Shown: positions 44,067 through 55,008 of the stretch, in pieces
Position numbering within the stretch: position 1 is the stretch's first letter
How the letters are laid out: the number at the start of each line of letters is the position of its first letter
Origin: Perkinsus chesapeaki
Lineage: Eukaryota > Perkinsozoa > Perkinsida > Perkinsidae
Direction of reading: 5' to 3'
DNA length: 64,000 nucleotides
Assembly (NCBI GenBank): GCA_013115145.1
Contig: JAAPAO010000053.1
Coordinates: 36,717 to 100,716 of the forward strand
The notes under the pieces: generated by a model
Seen by the model: the letters and a program-made list of their open reading frames with translations, nothing else
What the model was told of the DNA's origin: nothing
Database searches by the model: none
Translations under genes and position numbers: made by a program

Positions 44067-47000
44067 CTCTGTGGGATAGTTGATCATGTTGCGTTACCAC
44101 AGTATTGGGATGGGCTGTTATATTACAACTACGCTTGGGCTATGCATGAATAGCAATGATGATTGCCTGTATGCTCATAGCATACCAGAGTCGTGGGTCG
44201 AGGGACACTTCGATATCACGCTTGGCTTGACCAGAATGGCTATGCAGAACGTTGTAGCTCCTACAATTCCATCTCGCTACTCTCAAGCTTAATACTGCTC
44301 CACTTGATTTTACTCGAGCTCGCTGTTTCAATTCTTGCTCAATTCTTGCTACAAAACAGACCACTGTGTTACCTCCATGATTGCTGTCTTCTCACCTCTG
44401 GTAGCGAAAGACAACCCAAATGCAAAATTGAGGGTGCACGAAGACACATAGCTGTTCGGAAAATCACCGCCAAATGACGCCAGATGATCAATCTAGGCTA
44501 ACAGCTTTTTTCATGAGCGACTTGACCCGTGGCTTCTATCACCTCAAAATTAGGCGAATTCAATTGGTATGATCGAGAGTTCTGATGCGGAACAAGAACC
44601 TTGAAGAAGATGCTCGCAAACTCGCTAGTGACTCATTAACCTTCAGCCACCCGATTGGAGGGACATGCGATGCCGATCCGAAGTTAAATAGTAGGGGAGG
44701 CTGCAACAGCAATACAGCCTTCGCTCGACGTCCGGTAGCATATCGCACTTAAGAAACAAGAAGACGTATGCAGAAAGAGGGTGATCTCATGGTATTAGAC
44801 TAATACTATTAGTAATACTGTATTACCATAATGGTAATAACGCCATGGTTTCCATTGGTCGAGGTACATGATCGACCAAACCTCAGTGCAACTATTGAGC
44901 TCGATATAGCGAGTGCTAATGACTTGTGATTTCTTTTTTCAAGTTTTTTTCTATCAAACCTATGATTGAAAAGTATGGTACACGTTTAAGGAGACAATTA
45001 CGGGACTCCGAGGTTGCTCAAGCTCGCTGTACCCGTATGTAACGTGCGTGGTTAATAATACCACAAGGGAGTTCCAATGCAAATCACCAAGTCTTAGCTG
45101 TCTTCTCCCGTAGTGCGATTTGCGAAGACCTTGCTAGAAGTTGGATGGTACATGTCTTTTCACTAGCCAGTGCGGATCAGATACCGGTTGACTGTTCTTT
45201 GATAGAACTTCTATGAACCGTTTAAAGGCTATGTTTCGCACTAGACAATTTTAGTGCGTCTAGAGTAGCACCACCTGATAGAGTAAAATAGTAATTTAGT
45301 ATTTATTACTTAAGTACTATTAGTAGTCTTTCCTAACAAAGTCGAATTTGTCAATTGCGGAGTAGGAGATGCGGTCGACGTGGTAAGCAAGCGCTAGGGC
45401 AGCGCAGTTTCGACGAGTTGCTCGTATTGAACGATGAGCACCCTCTGCATCATTGTGCCATTTTGTTGTCAAATGTTCCAAAATTTCTCTACTAAGTTTT
45501 CGTACCCTCCGTGATTTCTGTTCCCAAATTGCTCGCTCTGTATTTGCATCTCGCTTCTCTTCCGTATGGAGACTTAGTTCCCGAAAATCCTGCAGGCTTC
45601 TCACTTGATACGCGTGCACTGACGTCACTACTCTTGAGTAGTGTACTCAGGCTCACGGTGAGCTGCTCACTTTCTGGTTTTATCCCTCGCTCGGCTCGCA
45701 GGCTTCGGCCCGCGGCCCGGGTTTCGAGATTGATGAATACCTAGTGCCTACGGGACTTATGTAGAAAGCTGAAACAGTAAATGTTATACGTCATCGTCGA
45801 CCTCGTTAGGTTACTGCCTTGTATACTCAGATTTTTTGTTCCGGGACATGCACACCGTCTCATCGGCTCGGGCTGGGAATGCGCCCAACAATATCGCAGC
45901 GCCTCTACCAGACAACTATCATGCAACTTTATCCAACAGAGAGCTTCTGCAAGGTGCTATCTATGCTATAGGCCCTGGAGCCCAGGCAGTGAAGCAACGC
46001 TCCTGGACCAGGAGCACTGCTTTCTGCTGATCTCGCAGTGAACCTATTTTAGTCCAAGATAGAATGATGGCGGACCAAGACGAGCATCTGAACGAACTTG
46101 AGGGTACTGTACGCAACTTGAATAACATGTCTGTAGCGATATCCGAGGAGGTGTGGAGCCATTGCCGTATGCAATACGCAATTTTCGGCTTGTCAGATAG
46201 CTCTTCATAACGAGTTGCTGGATGGGTTGAATGACCAAGCATCGCTAACACAGGATTCCCTTGCATACAACCGAGGCCGTCTTTCTCAGGTTCTAATGCG
46301 TCATAATAACTGTTGGTTATGGTGCGTGATAATCTTATTCATCGTGATGATGGTATTACTCCTTACTATTGCACATTGAGGTTTTTCCTGAAGCCCTCTG
46401 TATCGAGTTCAGAGCTGTCAGCCAGTGCTGTGAATGCCAACGAGATACACATTTCTCTCTGCACCCTTCTATGATCGATGAAATACTTTGTGATGCGACA
46501 ACTGAAGCATAGAGAACCATTGGCCTTGATTACAACCGTGGGACCGTAACTAGCTGTATTAAATAAAGTCACTGTATCTATAAGCGCACTATCTGCACTT
46601 AACTTTGTTGCGTGCAGAAGAAAGAGAGAACTTCCAACCCAAGGCTTATTAAGGGCGCAGAAAACCCTAACGTATGCGTGCAACTGTGTAGATCTCATCT
46701 GATCCAGTATAATTACGTCCAGTGGCCAGTTGGTCCAGTGGTGTCATTTTCTCTCCTCTGTTGATCAATCGTCATTCACCCAGCTTAGGAGTTTTGCTGT
46801 CGTTTCAGTAGATAAAAGCGTTTCAAAAGTGTTCGTCCAGTGCCATTTCATCCAACGTATACGTCCCACTTCAACTCAACTGTGGTAGAGCAATTTGGAA
46901 AACTTCATACTATGAAGTTCATAGTATGACACAACTTGAGTACCCACGACGATATCGCAGTACACGTAACTTAATAAAGTTCACACATATTACAACATCA

Positions 47001-48484
47001 GAAAGATGCGGCTGCAGAAGAGCTGTTGGAGCCTCTCGGCTGTTGCAGGGTGAACCTCATCGTAGGCGCCCTTTGGTGACGCGGCCCGTGTCACGCGGGA
47101 CGTTCTCAGCTCTGGTTAGAACAGAGTTGTAGGTTCTAAGATGAGTGGTACGTATATTGAGAATCAGGTAGAGAGTTAGGCGAAGGGTGCCAAGCGGTTC
47201 CACAGTATTGTGGGAAGTTAGCGTTACAAGTTCGGTGAAGTGTGAGTTCACACTCTTTCCGGTTGGTAGTGGGTTTTCGAGGATTGCCCCCACATTCCAG
47301 TCCGTGAAATAATCGGTCATATGCATCATATTGGTAACTATAGCGGGCTGGTAGAACCCTGGATGACGTATGCTAACCAAGTTGTTAAGCGTGTGAAAAT
47401 ACGGTTCGGTCAAGTTCAATGTTCTTTCACCGTAGCCATCATTGAGTGTTTTGCACGAACGTGGGAAGGACGTCGATGACTTGGGGCTCTTGGGTTACAT
47501 CCAAGACATGAACTGGATCGAACATGTAGAGCAAAGGCATTAAAAAACAACTAATGAGGGGAGTGATAAGCATATGGATTCCCCGGGGGAATCGTAACTT
47601 AGAGACGCGGTGACTGCAGTTTCAGCAGAATAGGAGCCAGGTTAGGACCACGTCAGAGTTCTTAAGAGCCGTATTTGCCTAGCAGTTAGTCCGGTGGTAT
47701 AACTCCCGAACGACCCAGGTTCTAACTAATCCCAGGAAGGGTTAAAAACGAAGTTTAGGGGAAGCGAATGGTGATTTTCGGGCTGCGCAGCCGCCGGCGA
47801 ATTTCTTGCAAAAGACAAACAACTTGACAACGCAACTACAAAGCACAGTGAGAAGACAACCATTCTCAGCTAGTAGCTGACATCTAGCTAGACTGACAAA
47901 GTTATATAGCAAGATAGAAGGCAATCGGGACCCCAACTCCCGCCGTGATGCACAGCCCGAGGGTGACCTGCACAACGATGGAGACAGAATAACGCGCAAC
48001 GTCGGGAAGTGAGAGGGTACCTCCGAGGCCCCAGAGCGAAACTACGCCGCGAAGTCCGTTAAGGAACCTGCACTCCACTTATCGCTTTTTATCGGCACGA
48101 CGCAGCCCAAGAAAGTCCTTATTCTGCCTGTAGAACCTCTTCTCCCCGTGGAGAGGGGATACTGCAGCAACTGTTTCGTTACCTTGTGTTGCGAATGATG
48201 CAACGACAGCAGCTAGCACGATGGACTCAGATATTTCACGGAGCATCGAGCCCACTAGGGAAGACCTCGGACAGAATGTGGGAGCTTTTCCAAGACCTCA
48301 GGCTAGACTGGATATTCCCTGGGAATGAGTCACCCCTCCCGATGGAGGCAATTGTGCATGCACGCATGCGTAATGTGGTTTGAACTGCAATGGCCACCAC
48401 GGCTGTGTCACAGGTCTGAGCCTTCCGTTGGCTATATCGCGGACTATTTCTCGTACTTGCGGTCACCCAGGTTCGTGTTCCGCC
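44067..48484. other. Long stretch without a recognisable gene
   Basis: About 4.4 kb of mixed sequence. Longer frames exist on the minus strand (45628-45320; 46698-46366; 47419-47057) but the first and last lack an in-frame ATG start and none resembles a known family. AT-rich palindromic patches occur near 44790-44860 and 45285-45330. The plus frame 48186-48383 (MLRMMQRQQLARWTQIFHGA) is open but unsupported. I see no RNA gene or mobile-element terminus. Confidence 0.4.
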
Positions 48485-48867
48485 ATGATGCTCATCAAAC
48501 TTTCGTTCGTGGTGCTATGTGCAATAGATATTCCTATAATTAACGCCCTGTGTGATGACACCGTGAAGCAAACACTCGGTTACCTAGACGGCGGATCTGA
48601 TGCCCAGTACAGCTTCTCACGAAAGTTTGTAGAGTATGTTTCTTGTCGTCAGACTATTCTACTGGTTCTTCGAGTCACGTGGGCCGGGGGTGACAGGAGA
48701 TACCGCCCCCCCCCCCACCCCCCGTTTTTTTAAGGGGGGGGCGGGGGGGCGCACGCAGGTCCCGCGGGTTTTGGGGTATTGTGGGCCCAGGCTAAAAAAA
48801 AGGGGTNNNNNNNNNCAGAATAGTAAACAATCAAGTAATGATACATTTATATACATATATATTTTTT

Positions 48868-48909
<42 letters not shown>

Positions 48910-50889
48910 TTTTTTTTTTATTTTTTTTTTTTTTTTTGTTGGGGGGCGGTTTTTTCTTTTATTTTCGGGCCACCAGCCCAACCCTCGTTTATTTCCAGGG
49001 AGGGCCTGGAGGCAGCAGCATGTACGCGCTTGTTTCGGGTAATGGTGGACCATGCATACTAAATCGGGATGGTAACAGTACATCACTGAATGAGTAGTTT
49101 CCCATGGGCTACTTTCATGTATGATTCGATGTACTCAGGTACTCCTACAATACCTTCGCAAATGTGCTGTATCTCGATCAGCCTGCTTCGACAGGCTTTA
49201 GTAAAGGGAAAATTCCAAAGAACTCAGTTGAGGCTGCTACAGCCAGGTAGTTGTTGCTCTCTGTTCCAGAGGGCATATTCTGCTACCTTCAGTTTACGTG
49301 CCTTGGAGTTTTTTTTCGCTAAGCACCCGAGATATAATACTGAAGTATTCTTTATTGGTCAGTCCTATGCCGGTGAGGGGTCTGGGTTGGATCATCAGTG
49401 TGCAACTCACGCTCTACTAGCCCTGGCGATTAACGATATTTGGTAGGTCATTATATCCCACCTTTAGCTCAGCTCACGGTTACCAGTAAGTCGCTAATCA
49501 AGCTGAGAGGCGTCATTTTGGGAAACAGCGGAGTTAATGACATGCTACAGTAAGTGATACGCCTCCCAACTCACCGCAACCCATCGCTACTTAGGTATAT
49601 TTCAATGCCGACAATGGGGTACTCTAGTGGTACGACTCGAAGTGTCCTCACGGAGACTGAGTGGGGAACGCTAATAGGCAAGTTTTAACTGATGAACTTC
49701 TTTCCAGGTACCAGCTCATGCTTAAAGCCTTACGGAGACTTTTATCGGACATGCAAAGTTGCCTCGACAATAAAGATAGGAAAAAGCTGTGCAAAAAGGC
49801 ATCCGACGACTCCTTGTCTGACATGCTACAACCAATCAGGCGGAAAAATATAGATCTGTATGTCACTGGACATAACGAACATTAAGCAAACTTTGACCCC
49901 TTCGACATTGCGATCGTTGGGAAATCGAACACTCTCTGTTAATTTCACTAACTCCTTTGTAGGTTTGATCTTCGCCTCCAGTGCACTGAACCGGCACCTG
50001 GATGTCAATACAGAAAGAATGTGAGCTCTTTAACCGCTGCTTATAGGACTCGTGCAATTAGAATAGTGTGTGGAATTCCGTGAGCTGTACCAGCTTGGAT
50101 AAACGATCGTCCATTCCTCGTCAGTTCGCGGTTTACTTTAATAGTAGGGAGGTCCAACAGTATCTTAAAGTCAAGACGAAGTGGATACTGTCCAACACAA
50201 AGGTGATCACTTGAACATCCTCACTACTTACAAGCCATGCTACACTCGCCTTCTCACCGATAACTGGTGATTCGTTGTATAGGTATTCGACGCATTCATC
50301 TCGGACTTCCCGGTTGACTACAGTCCACATCTGGCTATGCTCCTGAATGAAGGTCTACGGGTAGGTCGTTTATTTAATTTTGATCGTAGCCTGTTGTAAA
50401 ATGTTATATTCCCAGGTCATGATATATGCGGGAGACCAAGATTATATGTGCAACTGGATAGGGAGCCGCGACATGGCTTCTGATATTCCGTGGAGTGGTC
50501 GGGATGGATTCTCAAAGGCCCCGGATACTTTGTACTCTGTAAGCAGTGTTACCTCTTCGACCTGAGGATAACTATCCTTTAATAACACCTCCAGCATGAT
50601 AGCGACTCGGTATTCAGTGCAAATATAGTCTCCTTTCAACTGCGATAGCACACGTTGGTCGGTCTTACCATGTCTTCTTTCAGTTACCAAGTGGGAAACA
50701 AATTGGAAAACTGAGAATCTTCACTTCTGCAGCTACAGGGGGACAACTTAGCTTTGCTCAGGTAGGATGTCCTTCATCGATGCTATCATTTCATTTTAGA
50801 TCTTCGAAGCTGGTCATAGTGCTGCAAAAGATTCACCAGAAGGAGTGCTCCAGCTTGTGTCAGACTTCGCACTCGGTCGCCTAGTTTGA
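48485..50889 (+). CDS. Serine carboxypeptidase (peptidase S10), interrupted by a faulty contig join
   Basis: A secreted or lysosomal peptidase. ATG 48485 (or 48488) gives a signal peptide (MMLIKLSFVVLCAIDIPIIN), then TLGYLDGGSDAQYSF. Family blocks follow: RLFYWFFESRGPG (48650), LVYFQGGPGGSSMYAL (48990), NVLYLDQPASTGFSKGK (49155), FFIGQSYAG with the nucleophile Ser, joined to HYIPPLAQ, and LRGVILGNSGVND. After these come FDLRLQCTEPAPGC, VFDAFISDFPVDYSP and VMIYAGDQDYMCNWIGSRDM with the catalytic Asp. Last is IFEAGHSAAKDSP with the catalytic His, stop 50889. The nucleophile motif is GQSYAG where most members have GESYAG. Between 48700 and 48970 the sequence is corrupt (homopolymers, 9 N), and the frame shifts by one base near 48630. 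I think these are assembly faults rather than mutations. Confidence 0.82.
48706..48955. other. Low-quality sequence: homopolymer runs and a 9-N gap
   Basis: C, G and A runs at 48706-48806, N at 48807-48815, and a T run at about 48866-48955 are unlike anything else in the window. The stretch 48715-48806 follows the same base order as the clean exon at 48974-49075 with runs inserted, so it is probably the degraded end of a read over the same exon. Confidence 0.8.
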
Positions 50890-52090
50890 TATTGCCGATT
50901 TGATAATATGCTTTAGCTGATATATCTGTAGCGCCAAGTCGTTCTTCAGCATCATGCTGCTGCTAAGGAAGAGTTCAACTCCCGTGCCAGCCAAATAGCC
51001 GGGAATAGCTCATTCCTTCAACCAACCGTTTATCCACTCAATGTAATCAATCCCGACTTAGTCGTCGACACAGTGATTACTTAAACCCCATTTTAGAAGC
51101 ATTAGGTCCGCTTAAGGATCAATGAAGTATTGTGTTCAAATGTCAAGGTTTGAAAGTGCCGCAGTACTATCAGTAGCGTGACGCTACTAGTGTCCAAATC
51201 TTCGAAGGGACCCGTGTGTCAGCACTAGACTCGAATCCGTCACACGAATGACACCGAAGTATTCAAGCCGAAATTATTCCACTTTATCAAAACTACACTT
51301 TTATAGGTGACATTTTTTGTAAAACATACAATTTCTCTCGTGCCCTCAATGTCCGTACTTCTCTTAAGCTCGCGTCGTTAACTAGGCTATGTTGGATGAC
51401 CAAATCTTGTGACCACATCTTGGTGGGCATCACCATTTCGACTACCTCACGGTCACCTCGATGAACATATAGTACCAGGCTTGGCCCTTGATTAGGTTGA
51501 TAGATTTGCAAAGTTTGTGTGATCATATCCTACCGGCACGGACTATCAGCGTCAATTTGGACCCTTCCCAGTACCCCCTGTAGCCCAGTTAGATAGATAC
51601 TCGAGTTGATTATACAACTGATTAACTTATGGTTGACGCAATAGCGGCTAGCAGCTGTTGGGAGGACGGAGGTTAAGTGGTCGAGTGGGCATGCACTCGA
51701 ACTGCCGAAAGAGAGAATTAGAGCATCGAAACGAGCAGGGATGGTAGCATTCTGCTGCGTGCAAAGGACAGCATAGAGAAAGTGCCGACGCACAAGCAAA
51801 GCAATCCATCGATCAAAGCTTATTCACTTACTAAAAACAAAATGAGAGAAAAAAGAACAGAAAACATGTCCTACATAACGTCTACACTCGTCAAATCGCG
51901 CACGATTCCCAGCAGCCTAGTTCTTATGCCCACCTTTCATGGAACGTGCATTATTTCTCCAGAACGCGGACACCTGCTTATTCGTGACTCACGAATAAGT
52001 GCGTTGCTCGCTCTTTCAATGAGTGTGATTAATGTGGTCTTTAACTCCTGAATCTAGGAGATGTGACAGACCATTGACAATATCAATGCT
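50890..52090. other. Region with unassigned minus-strand frames and a palindrome
   Basis: Minus frames 51799-51530 (FDALILSFGSSSACPLDHLT) and 51526-51293 (GPSLVLYVHRGDREVVEMVM) are adjacent. They are separated by a GTAGGA donor-like site, so they could be exons of one unknown gene, but no start or family is evident. The rest shows nothing I can name. Confidence 0.3.
51977..51999. repeat. Perfect 11-bp inverted repeat, one-base spacer
   Basis: CTTATTCGTGA at 51977-51987, C, then TCACGAATAAG at 51989-51999. The whole 23-bp element is an exact palindrome around its centre and would form a dyad protein site or a cruciform. No gene start is assigned close by. Confidence 0.9.
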
Positions 52091-52544
52091 CTATTCTTTG
52101 GGCAGGTGGAAATGGCTGGTCATCAACTTGCGTTTCATGGGTTGCAGAGTGTAACTATGCCCTCTCAACGGGACTATCAGCACCGATTATGTAGTTACTT
52201 GAATGTTGGACGAAAGTACATCATATGGACAAGTCCCGAATTATGATGAGGTTGGTGATGATGATGCGCAGAGATACATGCGATGCCAGTGGCGCAGGTT
52301 CGCGCAGTTGGCACACGATGTGACGCCGACTTACGCGGACACTTCCTACTCCGTAAGGGACTCTACTCCTTTATGCTTCCAACTGAGAATAACACTTGGT
52401 CGCTGTCACCGACAGCGAAGCGGTCAATAAATTGGATTTGGCTGTGCTAGTGTTGATATTCACACTGACTAATATGATACCTATGACGTCTCGGTATCGA
52501 TATAGTGACGCTGAATTGCGATATCACACCATGATTCCCATTCA

Positions 52545-52749
52545 GCTACCGGGCGGACAACAAGTTGGTAAACTGAAGAGCTTTACTTCTACTACAGGAG
52601 GGCAGCTCACCTTTGCTCAGGTAATCTGGTGGTCGTGCATGCAATTGATCACGGTTTAGGTCTTCAATGCTGGTCATGATGCTGCGAAAGATTCTCCAGA
52701 AGCAGTGCTGCAGCTTGTGTCCGACTTCGTACGCAGGAGGATCCATTGA
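52545..52749 (+). pseudogene. 3' fragment of a second serine carboxypeptidase
   Basis: After a CATTCAG acceptor near 52549 the frame reads LPGGQQVGKLKSFTSTTGGQ with LTFAQ. Across a short intron it continues FNAGHDAAKDSPEAVLQLVS with DFVRRRIH and a stop at 52749. This matches the last two exons of the upstream gene (LPSGKQIGKLR...; FEAGHSAAKDSPEGVLQLVS) in sequence and intron position. The preceding exons with the Ser and Asp residues were not found between 50890 and 52540. The fragment keeps open frames, so its loss of function is inferred from the missing 5' part; a diverged 5' half remains possible. Confidence 0.6.
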
Positions 52750-53657
52750 TGCTGTACAGCGTTTGAAAGGTCTACAAAACCTGAGCCGCTGTTGATTACA
52801 TATCTTTACTGTTATAGTGTTATACCTCAGATACGTATGAATTACTTTTGAAGAATGTCATGCTTTGCGCTTCTACATCTGATGCTGCTAGGGGCGTCAG
52901 CATATGATATCGGTCATGTTTTTGCTATTTCTGTGGGTGTAGATAACTTGGGGCGCAGGGATTGCTGAATCCTCCTGGAAGCTTAGGTTTATAAAGGTCG
53001 TGATTTCTCAGTAATCAAAGACGCCCATTAGTAGTGACTCACTGCTAGTGAGCCACTAGTCACCAGTTCTTCTTTCGTCCTATATGAGCCCGTATCTATT
53101 CTATGACGATGCTGTGGGAATCCCGGGCACTTTAGGCCATTCTATTATAAGGGTCCTTTTACTGATCTCCTGTGAGTCGCGTTACTAGAAAGTCGGCTAA
53201 TATCACGTTTGCTCGAGAACCTGGCGACGACGGTGATGGGGATAGATCAATATCGGAGCATTTGATAAAGATGGAACACAGCACCGCCCTCGAACTTGAT
53301 ACTTGAGCTTTAGGTCTTGATGCTCCATCGTCTCATTGAAACGATACTCCACCCCTGAGCATCGATGGCGAATGTGTTAGAGATATTTATTATTTAGTAG
53401 TTCTCATGATGCCGTCTACGACTATTTTCTTTCTGGCGACGACTGTCTGTTGCCTCGAAGAGTTTCGATTCTTCCGGTGCGACTCTTGCCGCGCGAGCCT
53501 ACATCAAGTCAACGCAGCACTAAAGGCTTTGCCGCCTAGACGAAGCAAGGTCCTTCCCGAGCACGAGTAGGGCTGGTTGGATACCTCTATGCAACCATTA
53601 AAGTTCGGCTCCAGGACAGATGCTTCATTTATTCGAATGTGGATAAGTGCTTATTAA

Positions 53658-54314
53658 TTGCAAACGGATAGGTACGTTGAACTCATGGATAATGTCTGCC
53701 ACAACAGGATGACAAAAGATCTTTATGGGGTTCGGTCTTTCAATGGACGCTCATATCTTTTTGGTCCAGGAGTTAAAGATCATATCAATGGCCAAGGATT
53801 TGGGCAGATGGGAATGGTAGGTCACCGAGTTCTCTGCGCTGTACGAGTGTAGTATGTTCTCTCAGGGAGATTATGATCATCGACTACGTAGTTACTGCAT
53901 TATGTTCCTGGAGAACTTCGATGAGACGTCATTATATGAACAGTATCGAAGTCATGGCGAGGTCAGTGATGGAGTCGCCGGTTCGGGCCGCAAAATTATC
54001 TGCTTGCGAACTTTGTGTATAACCGTCTGTTCATCGCATGAACCCCCCCCCCCCCCCCGGACTCCGTGTAGATACTGGTGGACGAGAATTGTGCAGGAGA
54101 ATGTCAGTCCGACGCCAGCGGCATGGGACCAACTCCCTCCCGAGAGAAGAATGGTGACCCCCTGGCCAAGGATGGGACTTCTACCGAAGGCGCTGATGGA
54201 AGATTCTCCCAAATACTTGCTGAAATTCGCCTTCTATCGGTCGACGATAAAAAGAGGGTGAAAGCAGAGTTGGAGCTGATGCTGGGTGATACTCATGCGT
54301 ATGGTGAGCTGTAA
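53658..54314 (+). CDS. Unrecognised gene, 3' part
   Basis: Exons read NVCHNRMTKDLYGVRSFNGR with VKDHINGQGFGQMGM (53690-53820). Across a 41-bp intron comes MFSQGDYDHRLRSYCIMFLE with FDETSLYEQYRSHGE (53854-53960). After a C-run-containing intron the last exon reads NCAGECQSDASGMGPTPSRE and a helical end (FSQILAEIRLLSVDDKKRVK), stop 54314. Upstream exons at 53100-53650 are not resolved. I do not recognise the family. A stretch around the second exon has a diverged copy at 52100-52240. The C16 run at 54043-54058 may be a read error. Confidence 0.45.
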
Positions 54315-55008
54315 CATTTTCTGACTATTGAAGTTGAGTTACCGGACAAAACCCCACTCGGGTAACCGTCTCTGCCTTTGCCTTGGCAATTTCTGTTCAT
54401 CTTGACGAGTCACGTGTGAGCCCCTCGGACTTCGAACTTATCAGTTATCGTCACGAGTGCTCATTTTGAGTTCAGCAACTGGTAAAGTGGCCTTGCTAAG
54501 TGCCACGCCTTATATCGGATGTTGCGGAGTGGAAAGTGTGGATGTCATTGACACTTCACTTAAGTGATGTCTTTCCGGAACGATTCATGTTGGAGGGCTT
54601 CTCCTCGAGCTACGCCCTAGCCGTTGTTCCATCGCTCCGTTGTCTCTGGTGGTGTCGCTCAAGCCCCACATGGGTGAGGTATGTTGACTCACAGAACGTA
54701 ATGTTGTAACTAGTCGACTTCGTCAATAGACCCACTGGATCTGACCCAGTGAGATGATAGAGTTTAAGTTCAGGTCTAGGGCGGTTATATAACAATGTAT
54801 TTCTCCCGTGCAAGTTGAATGAGTAGTGCATATTCCCAAGACTAAAATAACTCTTTCGATCCGTTGCTGGTTTCCGTATAAGCTTTACGCCTTTCTGTCT
54901 ACACAGTACTATAGCTGTAATAGAGCCACTGAGGAGTGATAACTCAACAGTGAAAGTCCACCATTGAGACGGCACTAGCTCATCCGTCCGGTGCTTCAGA
55001 CGACTGGT
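54315..55008. other. No firm gene
   Basis: Minus frame 54975-54610 (TVELSLLSGSITAIVLC, then YNRPRPELKLYHLTGSDPVG) is open for 121 codons but has no recognised domain. Nothing else is visible. Confidence 0.35.

Noticed and set aside
44655-44700. GATCCGAAGTTAAATAG looks like the conserved core of 5S rRNA
   Set aside because: Only about 13 bases match. The surrounding helices, the length of about 120 bases and a terminal T run are absent.
45320-45628. 102-codon minus-strand frame
   Set aside because: It opens with GTG rather than ATG, has no recognised domain, and no splice-linked neighbours were found.
47057-47419. 120-codon minus-strand frame
   Set aside because: It has no ATG start, family or supporting exon, and is comparable in length to chance frames nearby.
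48838-49086. Phe-rich or Lys-rich frames through the T run
   Set aside because: They are products of the corrupt homopolymer sequence, not coding signal.
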